64,000 nucleotides of DNA from Saccharomycopsis fibuligera x Saccharomycopsis cf. fibuligera. Its lineage: Eukaryota; Ascomycota; Saccharomycetes; Ascoideales; Saccharomycopsidaceae. Every line of letters starts with the position of its first letter. The first letter of the stretch is position 1. Shown here piece after piece: positions 49,887-60,273 of this stretch. The notes beneath the pieces are model-generated. The model worked only from the letters and a program-made list of their open reading frames with translations. It searched no databases and was not told the DNA's origin. The stretch covers positions 124,001 through 188,000 of the forward strand of contig CP012810.1 in the NCBI GenBank assembly GCA_001936135.1, given 5' to 3'. A program made the position numbers and the translations under genes.

Positions 49887-50354
49887 GATTGAGTGGTGTT
49901 TTATAGATGGTTTATGTCTAAATAAATGTGCATTGTATTACTATGTGTTGCGCAGAGTTTGATACTGTGGTAAAGGCGCACTACTAGTAGTTTAATATTT
50001 GTTTGTGTATCCTAGTAATCTGGGGAAGTATTCTGACTTTATGTATAAGGATGTGCCCCGCGTCAGTGGTATATAAGTATGACTAAGCACTGGGCAACGC
50101 GTAATTTAACTTAAAATTGGATTAAATTCAATTTATTTTTAATTTTTCTTGTACGCGTGTGGAGCGGCTGCCACAGCACAGTGCGAGAGTGAAAGTCGGT
50201 AAAGATGAGAATAAAAGAAAATCTTTTCCATGCTTACAATTCTCCACTCTCAAACACTCTACCACTTTTACACTTTCCCTGTATTCAATCGTCTACATCA
50301 ACTACTCAGTCACCTAGTTAGTACACCACCACTGTACATTCCATATAATCCATC
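49887..50354. other. Intergenic ETT1-RAD27
   Basis: ETT1 3' flank and RAD27 promoter, including two MCB boxes described separately. Confidence 0.6.
50097..50158. promoter_or_regulatory. Two MCB boxes before RAD27
   Basis: Perfect ACGCGT at 50097-50102 and 50153-50158, about 200-260 bp before the ATG. MBF-driven G1/S expression is known for DNA replication genes including RAD27 in S. cerevisiae. Confidence 0.7.
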
Positions 50355-51521
50355 ATGGGTATTAAAGGTTTAAATAGACTCATATCAGACAACGTTCCCG
50401 GAGCCATCAAACTGGCGGAAATCAAAACTTTTTTTGGCCGCAAAGTTGCCATCGATGCCTCCATGTGTCTTTACCAATACTTGATTGCTGTTAGACAGGC
50501 AGACGGATCCCAATTGACTAATGAAGAGGGTCAAACCACTTCACATTTGTCTGGCTTCTTTTATCGTACTATTAGAATGGTCGAAAATGGGCTCAAGCCA
50601 GTATACGTGTTTGACGGTAAGCCGCCACAGTTGAAAAGCGAAGAGTTGACCAAACGTGTGGAGCGTAAAATGAAAGCTGAGGCCCATATTGAAAGTATCA
50701 AAGAAACGGGTACCGTTGAAGAAATCTCCAGATTCGAAAGACGTACGGTGCGGGCCACCAGAGAACAGAATGAAGAGGTCAAGCTGTTGCTCAAGTTGAT
50801 GGGGATCCCATTCGTGGAAGCTCCATGTGAGGCTGAAGCACAATGTGCCGAGTTGGCTAAAGCAGGTAAAGTGTATGCTGCTGCATCCGAAGATATGGAC
50901 ACGTTGTGTTACGAGCCACCATATTTGCTTCGCCATTTGACTTATTCAGAAGCGCGTAAGATTCCAGTGGATGAAGTTAAAACTAGTCTGATTATTGAAG
51001 GATTGGAACTTGATAATCGCAGCTTTATTGACTTGTGTATCTTGCTTGGTTGCGATTACTGCGAGACAATCCGTGGTGTTGGCCCTATCAATGCGTTGAA
51101 GCTTATCAAAGAATTCAAGACCATTGAGAAGATCCTTGAGCATTTCAAAGAGAACCCAAAGAAGTATGGCAAGTACGAGATCCCTGAAGGATGGTTGTAC
51201 AAGGAAGCACGAGAATTGTTTGTTAATCCGCTTGTGACACCAGGAAGCGATGTTGAGTTGAAATGGCAAGAACCGGATATGGATGGCTTGGTGAAGTTTA
51301 TGTGCGAGCAAAATGGGTTCAGTGAGGAAAGAGTGAGGAATGGGGCTGCCAAGTTGTCCAAGGGATTGAAGTCAGGGATCCAGGGCCGCTTGGATACGTT
51401 CTTCAAAGTGGTGCCAAAGGCCGGCGGCGCCAAAGTCAACGATAAGAAGAAAGGCGCTGATAAAGTGAAAAATGGTAAAGTGCAGAAGCCAAAGACTAGT
51501 TTTAGAAAAGGAAAGCGTTGA
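50355..51521 (+). CDS. RAD27: FEN1 flap endonuclease
   Basis: Structure-specific 5' nuclease that removes Okazaki-fragment flaps and acts in base excision repair. 388 residues (yeast 382, human 380). The N-domain [10 protein letters not shown] and [14 protein letters not shown] with catalytic Asp34, and YVFDGKPP (Asp about 87). The I-domain has [20 protein letters not shown] with the acidic metal ligands, [11 protein letters not shown], and [15 protein letters not shown] with the last catalytic Asp. The PCNA-interacting box [10 protein letters not shown] is near 340-350, followed by a Lys-rich tail. CTG codons at residues 20 and 144 fall where yeast and human enzymes have polar residues, in line with CTG read as Ser. 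No break is visible. Confidence 0.97.
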   Translation: MGIKGLNRLISDNVPGAIKLAEIKTFFGRKVAIDASMCLYQYLIAVRQADGSQLTNEEGQTTSHLSGFFYRTIRMVENGLKPVYVFDGKPPQLKSEELTKRVERKMKAEAHIESIKETGTVEEISRFERRTVRATREQNEEVKLLLKLMGIPFVEAPCEAEAQCAELAKAGKVYAAASEDMDTLCYEPPYLLRHLTYSEARKIPVDEVKTSLIIEGLELDNRSFIDLCILLGCDYCETIRGVGPINALKLIKEFKTIEKILEHFKENPKKYGKYEIPEGWLYKEARELFVNPLVTPGSDVELKWQEPDMDGLVKFMCEQNGFSEERVRNGAAKLSKGLKSGIQGRLDTFFKVVPKAGGAKVNDKKKGADKVKNGKVQKPKTSFRKGKR

Positions 51522-52216
51522 GTGGAGAGACTGTCATTTTGGTTTATGATGACGTTTTGTATTATGTTTCTTGCGTATAATGTTTGTTTGTACTATTTAA
51601 TACTATTTGCTTCAAAGATGTTATCTCACAGATGGGCTGCATCTTGGCCGACTGCCATTTGCTGCTGCATGTTGTACTCTACTACTCTATATTGAACACC
51701 ACACTATCCTCTGCTTTATGCTCTTAGAAGTGGTATAATTGTTCATGTTGACGTCTCGCGCCTCCTGCGGCTGCGCTTACGTAATCCTTAGCTGAGCTAC
51801 GGTTTCTCTCCGCCAGCCGCTAACAGTCGTCATGCCTTCGACGCTAAATCCTTCGGTCACTCGCCCACACTCATTAGCTAACTCATCCTGTCAAGTTGTC
51901 CCACTCAGCGTCTCCAGCATTGCCATCCAGCCAGTCCTAGCACTCAATCGCGATACAATACTTTACAATATTACACATATTATCACACACTCACACACTC
52001 ACACACTCACACAAACATGTGTATAGGCTGTTAGACCCCCGAATTCTCTTCCTATCTTCTGCCCCTTTTTACCAGTAATCCATCCATCAATTGATTTTTT
52101 AAGTTTTTCTGTTACTTCTATCTCGGAATGGCTTCGATGCTATAGCGCCAACAGACTGAACCAAACGAAACCACACCACAAGTCATCAAACATCATCACC
52201 CAAATAAAAAACAACG
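51522..52216. other. Intergenic RAD27-kinase
   Basis: RAD27 3' flank and upstream DNA of the kinase gene, with a (TCACACAC) microsatellite. A 64-residue frame at 51832-52026 overlaps the microsatellite and is not supported. Confidence 0.55.
51983..52012 (+). repeat. (TCACACAC)n microsatellite
   Basis: Nearly four tandem octamer units, about 205 bp before the kinase ATG. Confidence 0.9.
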
Positions 52217-54433
52217 ATGCGCAAGCTTTTTCTGAAGAAGCTGAAATCATCATCGGCGCCAGCATCAGCGTCGGAATCGGCACCGGCACCGGCATCAGCG
52301 GCTGATAATGGTGTTGCTCCTTATTCTGAGCAAAACGGTATTGCTAATAACTGTAGTCAAAATGGTCATTCTAATACCAATACCAACAAGACCAATCATG
52401 ACAAAAATAATAAAAACGATAGTAATAGTGGCAGGAGCAGCAACAATGCTCTTCGAAGGTTCAAGTTTTCGCCATTGAAAGTCAAAACTTTGCCTGCCAT
52501 CCAATCTCAACCAGATACCCAACATCAAAATCACATACAAAACCAAAATCAGGATAACGGAAACGTTAATGTTTACAGCGCAAAAAGAGCAAGCACCACC
52601 TCCAACGTTGTCAGCACTAATGACAATACTATTAGCAAACCTGTATCGCAACCCAAACCGCTACCAAAAATTGGCCCTATTGATATCAAACCTGCACAAC
52701 AGCAACAACAGCGGCAGCGGCAACTATCACTATCAAAAAGAAGCGCCACCATTGGTAGTAGCGCTCCAGTGGGATCATTGAATTCTTATAATGGTACAAT
52801 TACTAGCGCTAGTAGTAGTTGCGGTACTACGTCACAAATTCCTACAACGGCAATAATGCCCACTACTTTCACCAATAATGGCGGTGCAAATGGTAACAGC
52901 AATGTCAATGCAACACCAATCAATTATAGTATGTTTAAGGTAGGGATGTCTGTGAATGAGCTTTTTGAAGACTTAGACGAATTTAAGGATAATAAACAGC
53001 ACAATCAGCAGCGGCAGCAACAACAGCTACAGGAGAGACCGGAGATTGCTGACTTGGATCAGAAAGATGACGGTCCTGACAATGATGCACGTACAAATGA
53101 TGCCAAAGATGTGAAAAATGACAAAAGTCCTCAAACTTCTCAAGCCTCACCAAATGAACACGAAAACCCACCAAAGTTTGTCAACTCATCCAGTGTAATT
53201 TATAATGGATTTGGCGGTTGGATTGCCAAGAAGAAACTTAAGCACCATGTTAATCAAGTAGCGATTGTCAAGACGTTTAAACGGACTGAAGAACTAAAAT
53301 ACGATAACGCCAAGTACGATTTAATTTGCCAGAATGAGTATCAGAACATTACGGCATTGCGTACCCGATTTGTTGTACCGGTCTACACCTTGTGCAAAGA
53401 TTATGAAACTGACAAAGATGATGATCATGGAACTGACAGTTACGATAGTATTGACCATGGAAGTAGCCATATTACCTATTACTGGTCGTTAGCGTTGCCG
53501 TATTACAAGTACGGTGACATGTTTTCCTTTTTGGTGTTATGCGACAAGAAAAATAAACTGACCAGGTTTACCCAAGTGCTAAAGGACAATTTTTTCAAGC
53601 AAATGGTGAATGCAGTGGATTTTCTTCACAAAAAGCGAATCGTCCATTGTGACGTTAAATTGGATAATTTTTTAATTGATGACAATTTTTCTTTAAAACT
53701 AACGGACTTTGGCATGAGTGTTGACGTAAATAAGTTAGAGAGCCATGCGGTGGGTGAGAGTGATGATATTAACGATGAGCACGATAATGATTATGCTGCT
53801 GCTGAGGTCATGAGGCAAATTCATATTACAAAAATAGGCACTAGAAGCTATAGACCACCAGAACTTTTTTTAAACGAGAAAAAAGAGACTATGCTTGATC
53901 AGTTCCAAAAAAACCATCATTTGCTTGAACCGGATCAAAATACACTATGCATTAAGTTTTACAAACAATTTTTTAGTCACCTTGACAAGGTAGATGTGTG
54001 GGCTCTTGCTGTTTGTTATTTGTACATGAGTTTGAATTTACTAAAGCCATGGGACTATGCTGACAAGAGCAAAGACCAGCATTTTGCCAATTATGCAACA
54101 CTTTACACCCAATCTGAATTTTTGCAAAAATTGCTGCTCAACAATGACAATGAAGTAAATTGTAAAGTTAACAATTTGATTAGCAATAACCCTAGCTGTT
54201 TGGAGTTTGTCAAAAGGCTTGAATTCGAACCACGCACTGTGATCTTAAAGATGCTTAATGTGGATCCTCAAGGAAGAATAAGTGTCTCAGAATTACAAAA
54301 AAGCCAATGGCTCAACAATATCAATTTTTGTTCAGCAGAAGAGTTTAGTCAATTGTTTGGTAAAGTGTTTGGACTGGGCGCCAATAATGATAGCACGGTT
54401 GGAAAGTCTGCTACGTTGGCAGCGGCGGGATGA
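52217..54433 (+). CDS. Atypical (HCD) protein kinase, fungal type
   Basis: 738 residues. The N-terminal 320 residues are low complexity (Ala/Ser/Pro, Asn, Gln). The kinase domain (about 335-705) has the ATP-anchor lysine in NQVAIVKTFKR and the catalytic loop IVHCDVKLDNFLI near 475-487, where Arg of HRD is replaced by Cys. It also has LTDFGMSVD, the activation-segment end GTRSYRPPEL and VDVWALAVCYLYMSL. All three catalytic essentials (Lys, Asp, DFG) are present, so it is likely active but of the non-RD type, not controlled by classical activation-loop phosphorylation. The layout recalls the fungal Npr1/Hal family, whose members regulate transporters, but I cannot assign an orthologue. An insertion follows DFG (VGESDDINDEHDNDY). 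Confidence 0.85.
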   Translation: MRKLFLKKLKSSSAPASASESAPAPASAADNGVAPYSEQNGIANNCSQNGHSNTNTNKTNHDKNNKNDSNSGRSSNNALRRFKFSPLKVKTLPAIQSQPDTQHQNHIQNQNQDNGNVNVYSAKRASTTSNVVSTNDNTISKPVSQPKPLPKIGPIDIKPAQQQQQRQRQLSLSKRSATIGSSAPVGSLNSYNGTITSASSSCGTTSQIPTTAIMPTTFTNNGGANGNSNVNATPINYSMFKVGMSVNELFEDLDEFKDNKQHNQQRQQQQLQERPEIADLDQKDDGPDNDARTNDAKDVKNDKSPQTSQASPNEHENPPKFVNSSSVIYNGFGGWIAKKKLKHHVNQVAIVKTFKRTEELKYDNAKYDLICQNEYQNITALRTRFVVPVYTLCKDYETDKDDDHGTDSYDSIDHGSSHITYYWSLALPYYKYGDMFSFLVLCDKKNKLTRFTQVLKDNFFKQMVNAVDFLHKKRIVHCDVKLDNFLIDDNFSLKLTDFGMSVDVNKLESHAVGESDDINDEHDNDYAAAEVMRQIHITKIGTRSYRPPELFLNEKKETMLDQFQKNHHLLEPDQNTLCIKFYKQFFSHLDKVDVWALAVCYLYMSLNLLKPWDYADKSKDQHFANYATLYTQSEFLQKLLLNNDNEVNCKVNNLISNNPSCLEFVKRLEFEPRTVILKMLNVDPQGRISVSELQKSQWLNNINFCSAEEFSQLFGKVFGLGANNDSTVGKSATLAAAG

Positions 54434-55050
54434 AACTTAGCTGATATTTTAATTTAGATTTTTAGTTCTGTATCTATAGGCAGTGGATCCGTTAATGTAT
54501 AGGCTTTTACTTTTCCGTTTGCTTTTCTATCTACATTTATACTGATGCTGATTTTGGATATATTTATTTCAAGTGTAATAATTAAAAAAAAAAAAAAAAA
54601 AAAAAGCCTAGCACTGTCGAATAACGGGCATGCTATACCACGAGCAAGTCGCATGCCAAAGCACAAGGCCAATGATTTGGTGTAATAAAATTTGTCAATA
54701 AATGTATATAAACTAAACCAAATGGGCATATGATCACCAACTTTGATCTAACTCTAGTTAGTGGGGGAGTAACATAGATTGAGAAGTCTTGATGTGTACT
54801 AGTGTATAATGGTATAGGCTGCTGATGTTGGGAGTTGCAATTACCTAGGTGTGTGCATTTTGCTAAGCACCCTCGACGGGGGCCAGCGGTCATCGCAGAA
54901 GAGCCAAAAAAAAAAAAAAAAACCGTACTCTGCTTCTCTTCTCTTCTACAGTACTCCACTCTTCTGCTCTTCTCTTGCCACCAGTCAAACACCTACCTCT
55001 CCATATATCCAAAATCAATCCTTAAGCTAGAGCTGAGATCCAGCACCAGG
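54434..55050. other. Intergenic kinase-SCT1
   Basis: Contains an A21 tract (54584-54604) and an A17 tract near 54906. The frame of the next gene stays open upstream but without ATG. No gene. Confidence 0.5.
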
Positions 55051-57174
55051 ATGAGCTCAAGTGACCCACCAGTAAAGCCGCTGTCTCTGGACAGCAACGA
55101 CACCTGCAGTAACAACCCTGGACACAAGCAGACTAACAATGCCCACATCCCGCAAATCACCGCCACCAGTGAGCCGCCTATTGATGACAATTCCTTCACA
55201 ATTAGAAACTTTCTCTATAACATTGTCATGGTGTTCTCGTATATTATCACCCATATCTTTTTCCGTGAAGTGGAAGTTAGTGGGTTGCGCAACATCCCCA
55301 AAGACGGGCCGGTAATTTTGGTTTGCGCCCCTCATGCTAACCAGTTTATTGATGCCGCAGTCGTGTATGTGCCAATCAAACAAAGATTGGGCCGTAATGT
55401 GTCTGGCGTCATTGCTGAACATTCATACCAAAGAAGATTCATTGGCCTTTTGGCTAGAATGCTAGATTCCATTCCTGTGCCTCGAGCTCAGGATAATTTG
55501 AAACCGGTCAAAGATGGGAAGATATACGTCAAAAAATCTAATGTCACCGAAGACGGCGAAGCAAAGATTTTGAATGGTGAAGGTACAAAATTCACCAGGT
55601 TCGAGAAATCAGGTTTGATTGGGCTTCCTAACAAATTGGGTAACTACAAAATTAAGGAAGTGACAAACGACGAAGAAATCGTTTTGGCTAAGCCAATAGC
55701 AAGTTCAAAAGCAATTAAGTTGCTCACCACCGAAAAGGCAGAGTTCAAGTATTGCAATAAAGTTGATACCAACAAGACTTTCCAAAATGTTTTTAACCAC
55801 TTGTACCGTAAGGGGTACATTTGCATTTTCCCTGAAGGGGGTTCACACGACAGAACTGAGTTGCTTCCATTGAAACCTGGGGTCGGGATTATGGCGCTTG
55901 GATCAGTGGCAGCCATCACCCAGTCTATTGACCCTGATGCCAAAGTTTACGTGGTACCAACCGGCCTTTATTATTTCCATCGCAACAAGTTCAGATCTAG
56001 AGCAGTGTTGGAATTTGGTGAGCCTATTGTTGTGGGGAAAAAAGATGGGGACAATTATATCAAGGATCCTAGAAAAAGTGTTGACAATTTCTTGGAAGTC
56101 ATCAAGCAGGCCCTTCGAGCAGTTATTATTACCGCTCCTGATAGAGATACATTAACCAATATTCAAGCAATAAGAAGACTATATAAAACCAAGAATTCCA
56201 AACCAATGAACTTGGCTACTATCAATGAAACAAATAGAAGGTTATTAATTGGATACACTCATTATCAAGAAAATGAAAAGATTCAGCACTTGGCTGACTC
56301 TGTAAAAAATTATAATGAGCGAATCTATAGAATGGGTCTCAAAGATTATCAAATCAAGCATCAGGATATCAATAGCAATAGACTCAATGCGCTAAGGGTG
56401 TTAGCCAGAAGATTAGTCAAGTTGGTTATTTTTGGCTCCTTGAGTTTACCTGGGGTGGTTCTATTTGCACCGGTGTTTTTATTAGTCAAAGTTTACTCTA
56501 AAAAGAAACAAGCTGAAGCTTTACTAAACTCAACAGTAAAGATTAAAGCAGAGGATGTGGTTGCTACTTGGAAAGTTTTGGTGGCCGTAATTTTTGCCCC
56601 AGCGTTGTACGTTTTGTACTCGGTAATTGGGGTGAAGATTATTAGAGAACACGACTTACTATTTGGCATAACTAATCCCCTTTGTTTGTTTATTTCTTGT
56701 TATTTGGTATTGGTATTTACCACATATAGTGCATACCGGACGGGAGAAGCTGGCATGGATATTATCAAGTCTTTACCACCATTAATTTTCCAACTATTCA
56801 GTCAAAAATCAATTATTAAGATCAAGCAAGATAGAGAAGCTTTGTCCAATGAAGTTACAGATATATGTGACGAACTTGGCCCTGAATTATTTCCTGACTA
56901 CGATAAGTTTTACGAAAAGGGTAAAGTGGAAAGTGAATCACAACAGGATGATGATTACCAAAATCAACATCTCACTGTGCCTGCGAGACACCGTGCTTTT
57001 TCATTGCCTAGTTTGTCCAATGTCGCGTTCTTCTCGAATGACGATACCGGTGGTGATACACTTACTACCGATGAGGAACAAGACGATTTGGGAAGCTCGT
57101 TTGAGAATATTGAGTCGATAAATATACCAAGCGGTGCTAATATTCATGCAACTGAAGCAGAGCAAAGACATTAA
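55051..57174 (+). CDS. SCT1: Glycerol-3-phosphate/DHAP acyltransferase (Gpt2/Sct1 type)
   Basis: First step of glycerolipid synthesis, acylating glycerol-3-phosphate at sn-1 in the ER. The ATG at 55051 gives 707 residues; the open frame upstream lacks ATG. A hydrophobic segment at about 53-75 precedes the acyltransferase domain. Motif I PHANQFID (94-101) contains the catalytic His and Asp; FPEGGSHD (260-267) is motif III, and a following VPTGLYYFHRNKFRSRAVLEFG block is typical. Two or more membrane segments lie at about 455-560. The C-terminal tail is acidic and Ser-rich, a region phosphorylated in yeast homologues. S. cerevisiae has two paralogues (SCT1 and GPT2), and the sequence does not decide between them. 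Confidence 0.88.
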   Translation: MSSSDPPVKPLSLDSNDTCSNNPGHKQTNNAHIPQITATSEPPIDDNSFTIRNFLYNIVMVFSYIITHIFFREVEVSGLRNIPKDGPVILVCAPHANQFIDAAVVYVPIKQRLGRNVSGVIAEHSYQRRFIGLLARMLDSIPVPRAQDNLKPVKDGKIYVKKSNVTEDGEAKILNGEGTKFTRFEKSGLIGLPNKLGNYKIKEVTNDEEIVLAKPIASSKAIKLLTTEKAEFKYCNKVDTNKTFQNVFNHLYRKGYICIFPEGGSHDRTELLPLKPGVGIMALGSVAAITQSIDPDAKVYVVPTGLYYFHRNKFRSRAVLEFGEPIVVGKKDGDNYIKDPRKSVDNFLEVIKQALRAVIITAPDRDTLTNIQAIRRLYKTKNSKPMNLATINETNRRLLIGYTHYQENEKIQHLADSVKNYNERIYRMGLKDYQIKHQDINSNRLNALRVLARRLVKLVIFGSLSLPGVVLFAPVFLLVKVYSKKKQAEALLNSTVKIKAEDVVATWKVLVAVIFAPALYVLYSVIGVKIIREHDLLFGITNPLCLFISCYLVLVFTTYSAYRTGEAGMDIIKSLPPLIFQLFSQKSIIKIKQDREALSNEVTDICDELGPELFPDYDKFYEKGKVESESQQDDDYQNQHLTVPARHRAFSLPSLSNVAFFSNDDTGGDTLTTDEEQDDLGSSFENIESINIPSGANIHATEAEQRH

Positions 57175-57539
57175 TGTTTCTTTTTACCGTCACACATACT
57201 TTTACTTTCTTCCTAGCTTTTTCTTTTCCTTTTTATTTTCCTTTTTTTACTGTTTTTATGCTTAACTTTTTTGTTATCTCTTGATGCTGTCTTTTGATTC
57301 CCCTTTTTGTTTGCTGATGTGCTTGTTTATGAATATATGACAAATGAATATATGCAGCTAGCTGCCAGGCTTCTTTGTGTAACATCGGTATATGACCCGA
57401 GCAGATGGTATTTGGTATAAACAAAACCAAAAATAAACACACATTCGCGCAAAAAGACTGTATCCGCAAACGATTTTTCTGATAGCCACTCATAGCTTTT
57501 AAAGGATGTTTTCTTTTCTGTCATCTCACTAATCCCACC
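57175..57539. other. Intergenic SCT1-CHS7
   Basis: T-rich 3' flank then CHS7 promoter. Nothing else is seen. Confidence 0.5.
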
Positions 57540-58556
57540 ATGAGCGCCCCTTATTTCTACAAGCTCTGTCAACGAGCAACCGTCCCACTGTGCAATATAG
57601 TCAATCAAAACGATGCTTTTTATTTCCCACAAAAACAACAAATTCAGCATCAATTGGAGCAGCATCAATTCTCATCAACCGTAGCTACTGCGGCCATAAT
57701 CCCCTTAACCAGTAAATGCTACTCACGCAGTATAGATGTCGCCAACACCATAATTTTTCAACCTGGAACATTTTTCATCCATTTAGGAACCATTATCATG
57801 CTTGTGGTGATCCTATTCAACATTAAAAGCAACTTTACGGCTATTGGCCGCTACGAAATGTTATATTTTTACTGGTGTTACTTCATATTATCTGTCTTAT
57901 CCATTATTAATGACTGCGGAGTAATTCCACCGGACCGCGTGGGTTTGTATGTATGGTCAGTAGCAGCACAATGTGGCTTGACGTCAGTATGTTGTTGGGC
58001 ATTGATGGTTAATGGACTCTTGGGATTTGAACTTTGGGAAGATGGTAAGACAAGGTCAATCATTGGATTGCATTTTACTAGTGTGTTATGGTTTCTGTTG
58101 ACTTTTAGCATTTCGATGCTTACGTTGTCTGATGAAAAAGAATGGGGCAGGCCAAGTTTCAAGCAAAGTATAATTTTATTTCTGGTATTGTATGTGCTCA
58201 ATACTGTTTTTGTATTTGTTTATGCGGTTTCACAACTTTTGCTTTGTTTGTATATTTTGCAACGAAACGTGTGGGCTATGGGATCTTTGTTATTAGCGTT
58301 GTTTTTCTTTGTAACTGGCCAAGTAATAGTTTATGGATTTTCTAACGCTATTTGTGACAAAATGAATCATTATTTGGATGGTCTGTTTTTTGGGACACTA
58401 GCAAATACTTTTGCAGTCATGATGGTTTACAAGTATTGGAGTATTATTACAGCAGAAGATTTGGAGTTTAGTGTCAGCAATGAACAAAGCAGAATTTGTT
58501 TACATAGTGAAAAAATTGATTTGACGAAGGGTGATGGTACGTTTGCTTTAAAGTGA
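57540..58556 (+). CDS. CHS7: Chitin synthase export chaperone
   Basis: 338-residue ER membrane protein needed for export of class IV chitin synthase Chs3 (S. cerevisiae Chs7 has 316). About seven membrane segments start near residue 80. Family blocks are CYSRSIDVANTIIFQPG, NIKSNFTAIGRYEMLYFYW, INDCGVIPP, CCWALMVNGLLGFELWEDG, FFFVTGQVIVYGFSNAICDK, HYLDGLFFGTLANTF and MMVYKYWSIITAEDLEFSV. The N-terminus has an extra Gln/His stretch (about 33-45). Four CTG codons occur; two at positions that are Leu in S. cerevisiae (PLC and LDGLFFG), which is mild evidence against CTG being Ser, or tolerated substitution. Confidence 0.95.
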   Translation: MSAPYFYKLCQRATVPLCNIVNQNDAFYFPQKQQIQHQLEQHQFSSTVATAAIIPLTSKCYSRSIDVANTIIFQPGTFFIHLGTIIMLVVILFNIKSNFTAIGRYEMLYFYWCYFILSVLSIINDCGVIPPDRVGLYVWSVAAQCGLTSVCCWALMVNGLLGFELWEDGKTRSIIGLHFTSVLWFLLTFSISMLTLSDEKEWGRPSFKQSIILFLVLYVLNTVFVFVYAVSQLLLCLYILQRNVWAMGSLLLALFFFVTGQVIVYGFSNAICDKMNHYLDGLFFGTLANTFAVMMVYKYWSIITAEDLEFSVSNEQSRICLHSEKIDLTKGDGTFALK

Positions 58557-58764
58557 TGGATGTTCAATGTTGAGCATACTATCACATATCGCGTTTACAA
58601 GACAATTTCTACGAGTGAAAACTTTAACAAACGAAACTTTAAATTACTTCATATAGAGATTAAGAAATATAAATTAGGAAATAAGGGTTTTTGGGATAGG
58701 TCTTTGAAAGGACGTGGGGTGGCGTAAGGGACATGCAGAATGTAATTTCTCAACTAAAAAAAAA

Positions 58765-60273
58765 TTATCCCTTGATTACACTCTTGACAATATCTTCAAC
58801 TTCATCCCAGTCATCCGTTGGCACTTTTGTCATTTCTATATTACCAAAATATTCCTTGATTTCTTTTAAAACTCTAAACGACTTTTTGTCATGAACCAAA
58901 CTGAAAGACACCCCAACTCTACCAAATCTACCCGTTCTACCAATTCTGTGCAAATAAGTAGATGGATCAGCACTACCATTTACGAGAGTTGGTAAATCGT
59001 AATTAACCACCATAGATACCGATGGGATATCGATACCTCTAGCCAACACATTAGTAGAAATCAACACTTTAGATCTACCTTCTCTAAAATCATCAATCAA
59101 TCTGTCTCTTTCTTGATTTTCTAAACCAGAATGCAACACAGAAACACTATGACCTTCTTTTCTTAATTTAAAAAACAACTGGTTTGCAGTTTCCTTTTTA
59201 GCAACAAAAATAATTGAAGAGCCAATGGTCAAAATACCATATAATTCACTCAACACTTCAAATTTATGCTGTTCACTATTGCAGTCCATGTAAAGTTGTT
59301 TAATAGCGTCAACATTTAATTCCTCATGTTTCAATTCTAAAACATTGGAATCCGGAGCAAATTTAGAAGCATAGTTTTTCACTTTCTCTGGGAAAGTAGC
59401 GGAAAATAACACCACTTGTATATCTTTTGGTAGGAGTTTTTTGATTCTTAAAGATTGCTCACCAAGACCAGAAGCTTCTAGAAGATTATCAGCTTCATCT
59501 AAAACCAATAATTTAATGTTTTTTGGATTAATAACTTTTTTCTTTAAAAGATCAAAAATTTTACCTGGGGTACCAACAACAATTTGAGCATTGATTTTTT
59601 CACCTCTTTCGGTAGAATCAGGAACAATAAGCTTAGTTTTCACTTGAGTGTATTTCCCCATAGTTTCCACCACTTCTAAAGTTTGTCTTGCTAATTCTCT
59701 AGCTGGTGATAAGCAAATAGCTTGCGGTTGTTCAAGGTCAGGGTCTACTCTTGTTAACATGTTCAAACTGAAAGCAGCGGTCTTACCGGTACCTGATTGA
59801 GATTGGGCAATCAAATTAGTTGGAGGATCACGGATCAACAATGGTAACGCTTTTTCTTGAATCTTGGATGGTTTGGAAAAATTCATAGAATAAAGGCCTT
59901 TCAAAAGTTCAGGGGAAAGTCCTAGTTCTTCAAAAGATTTGACTGAATACAATGGAGAGTCTGGATCAGCTTGCAAATCGGCCAATTTAACTTTGACTTC
60001 ATAATTGGATTTGATCAAGTTGGAACCTTCTTTGACATCATCGCTATCTTTCTTTTCTGCTGCTTCTTCTATCTGTGATGTTTCTTTATTCGAGTCTGCA
60101 GCACCTTTGTCTTCTTCCTTTTTGCTTTCTGTTGGTTTTTCTTGTTTAGCAGTTTCCTCTTCTGTTTTGTCTTCTACTTTAGCAGCACTAGCCTCAGTTG
60201 GCTTTGCTTCCTTATTTTTTTTATCAATGGACAAGCCCCCAAGGAGACCAGAAATTTCTTCTTTGCTTTCCAT
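58765..60273 (-). CDS. DBP5: DEAD-box mRNA export helicase
   Basis: RNA-dependent ATPase at the cytoplasmic face of the nuclear pore that removes export factors from mRNA. 502 residues (yeast 482). A charged Lys/Glu N-terminal region (1-95) precedes FEELGLSPELLKGLYSMNF, the Q motif region (PSKIQEKALPLL), Walker A AQSQSGTGKTAAF (Lys164), PARELARQTLE, GTPGKIFDLL, DEAD at 259-262, SATFP, and in lobe 2 VLHSGLENQERD, STNVLARGIDIPSVSMVVNY and HRIGRTGRFGRVGVSF. No CTG codon is seen from residue 84 to the end. Start and length fit the family; no break. Confidence 0.97.
   Translation of the reverse strand: MESKEEISGLLGGLSIDKKNKEAKPTEASAAKVEDKTEEETAKQEKPTESKKEEDKGAADSNKETSQIEEAAEKKDSDDVKEGSNLIKSNYEVKVKLADLQADPDSPLYSVKSFEELGLSPELLKGLYSMNFSKPSKIQEKALPLLIRDPPTNLIAQSQSGTGKTAAFSLNMLTRVDPDLEQPQAICLSPARELARQTLEVVETMGKYTQVKTKLIVPDSTERGEKINAQIVVGTPGKIFDLLKKKVINPKNIKLLVLDEADNLLEASGLGEQSLRIKKLLPKDIQVVLFSATFPEKVKNYASKFAPDSNVLELKHEELNVDAIKQLYMDCNSEQHKFEVLSELYGILTIGSSIIFVAKKETANQLFFKLRKEGHSVSVLHSGLENQERDRLIDDFREGRSKVLISTNVLARGIDIPSVSMVVNYDLPTLVNGSADPSTYLHRIGRTGRFGRVGVSFSLVHDKKSFRVLKEIKEYFGNIEMTKVPTDDWDEVEDIVKSVIKG

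Noticed and set aside
51832-52026. 64-residue frame ending in the TCACACAC repeat
   Set aside because: Low complexity and no family; treated as intergenic.
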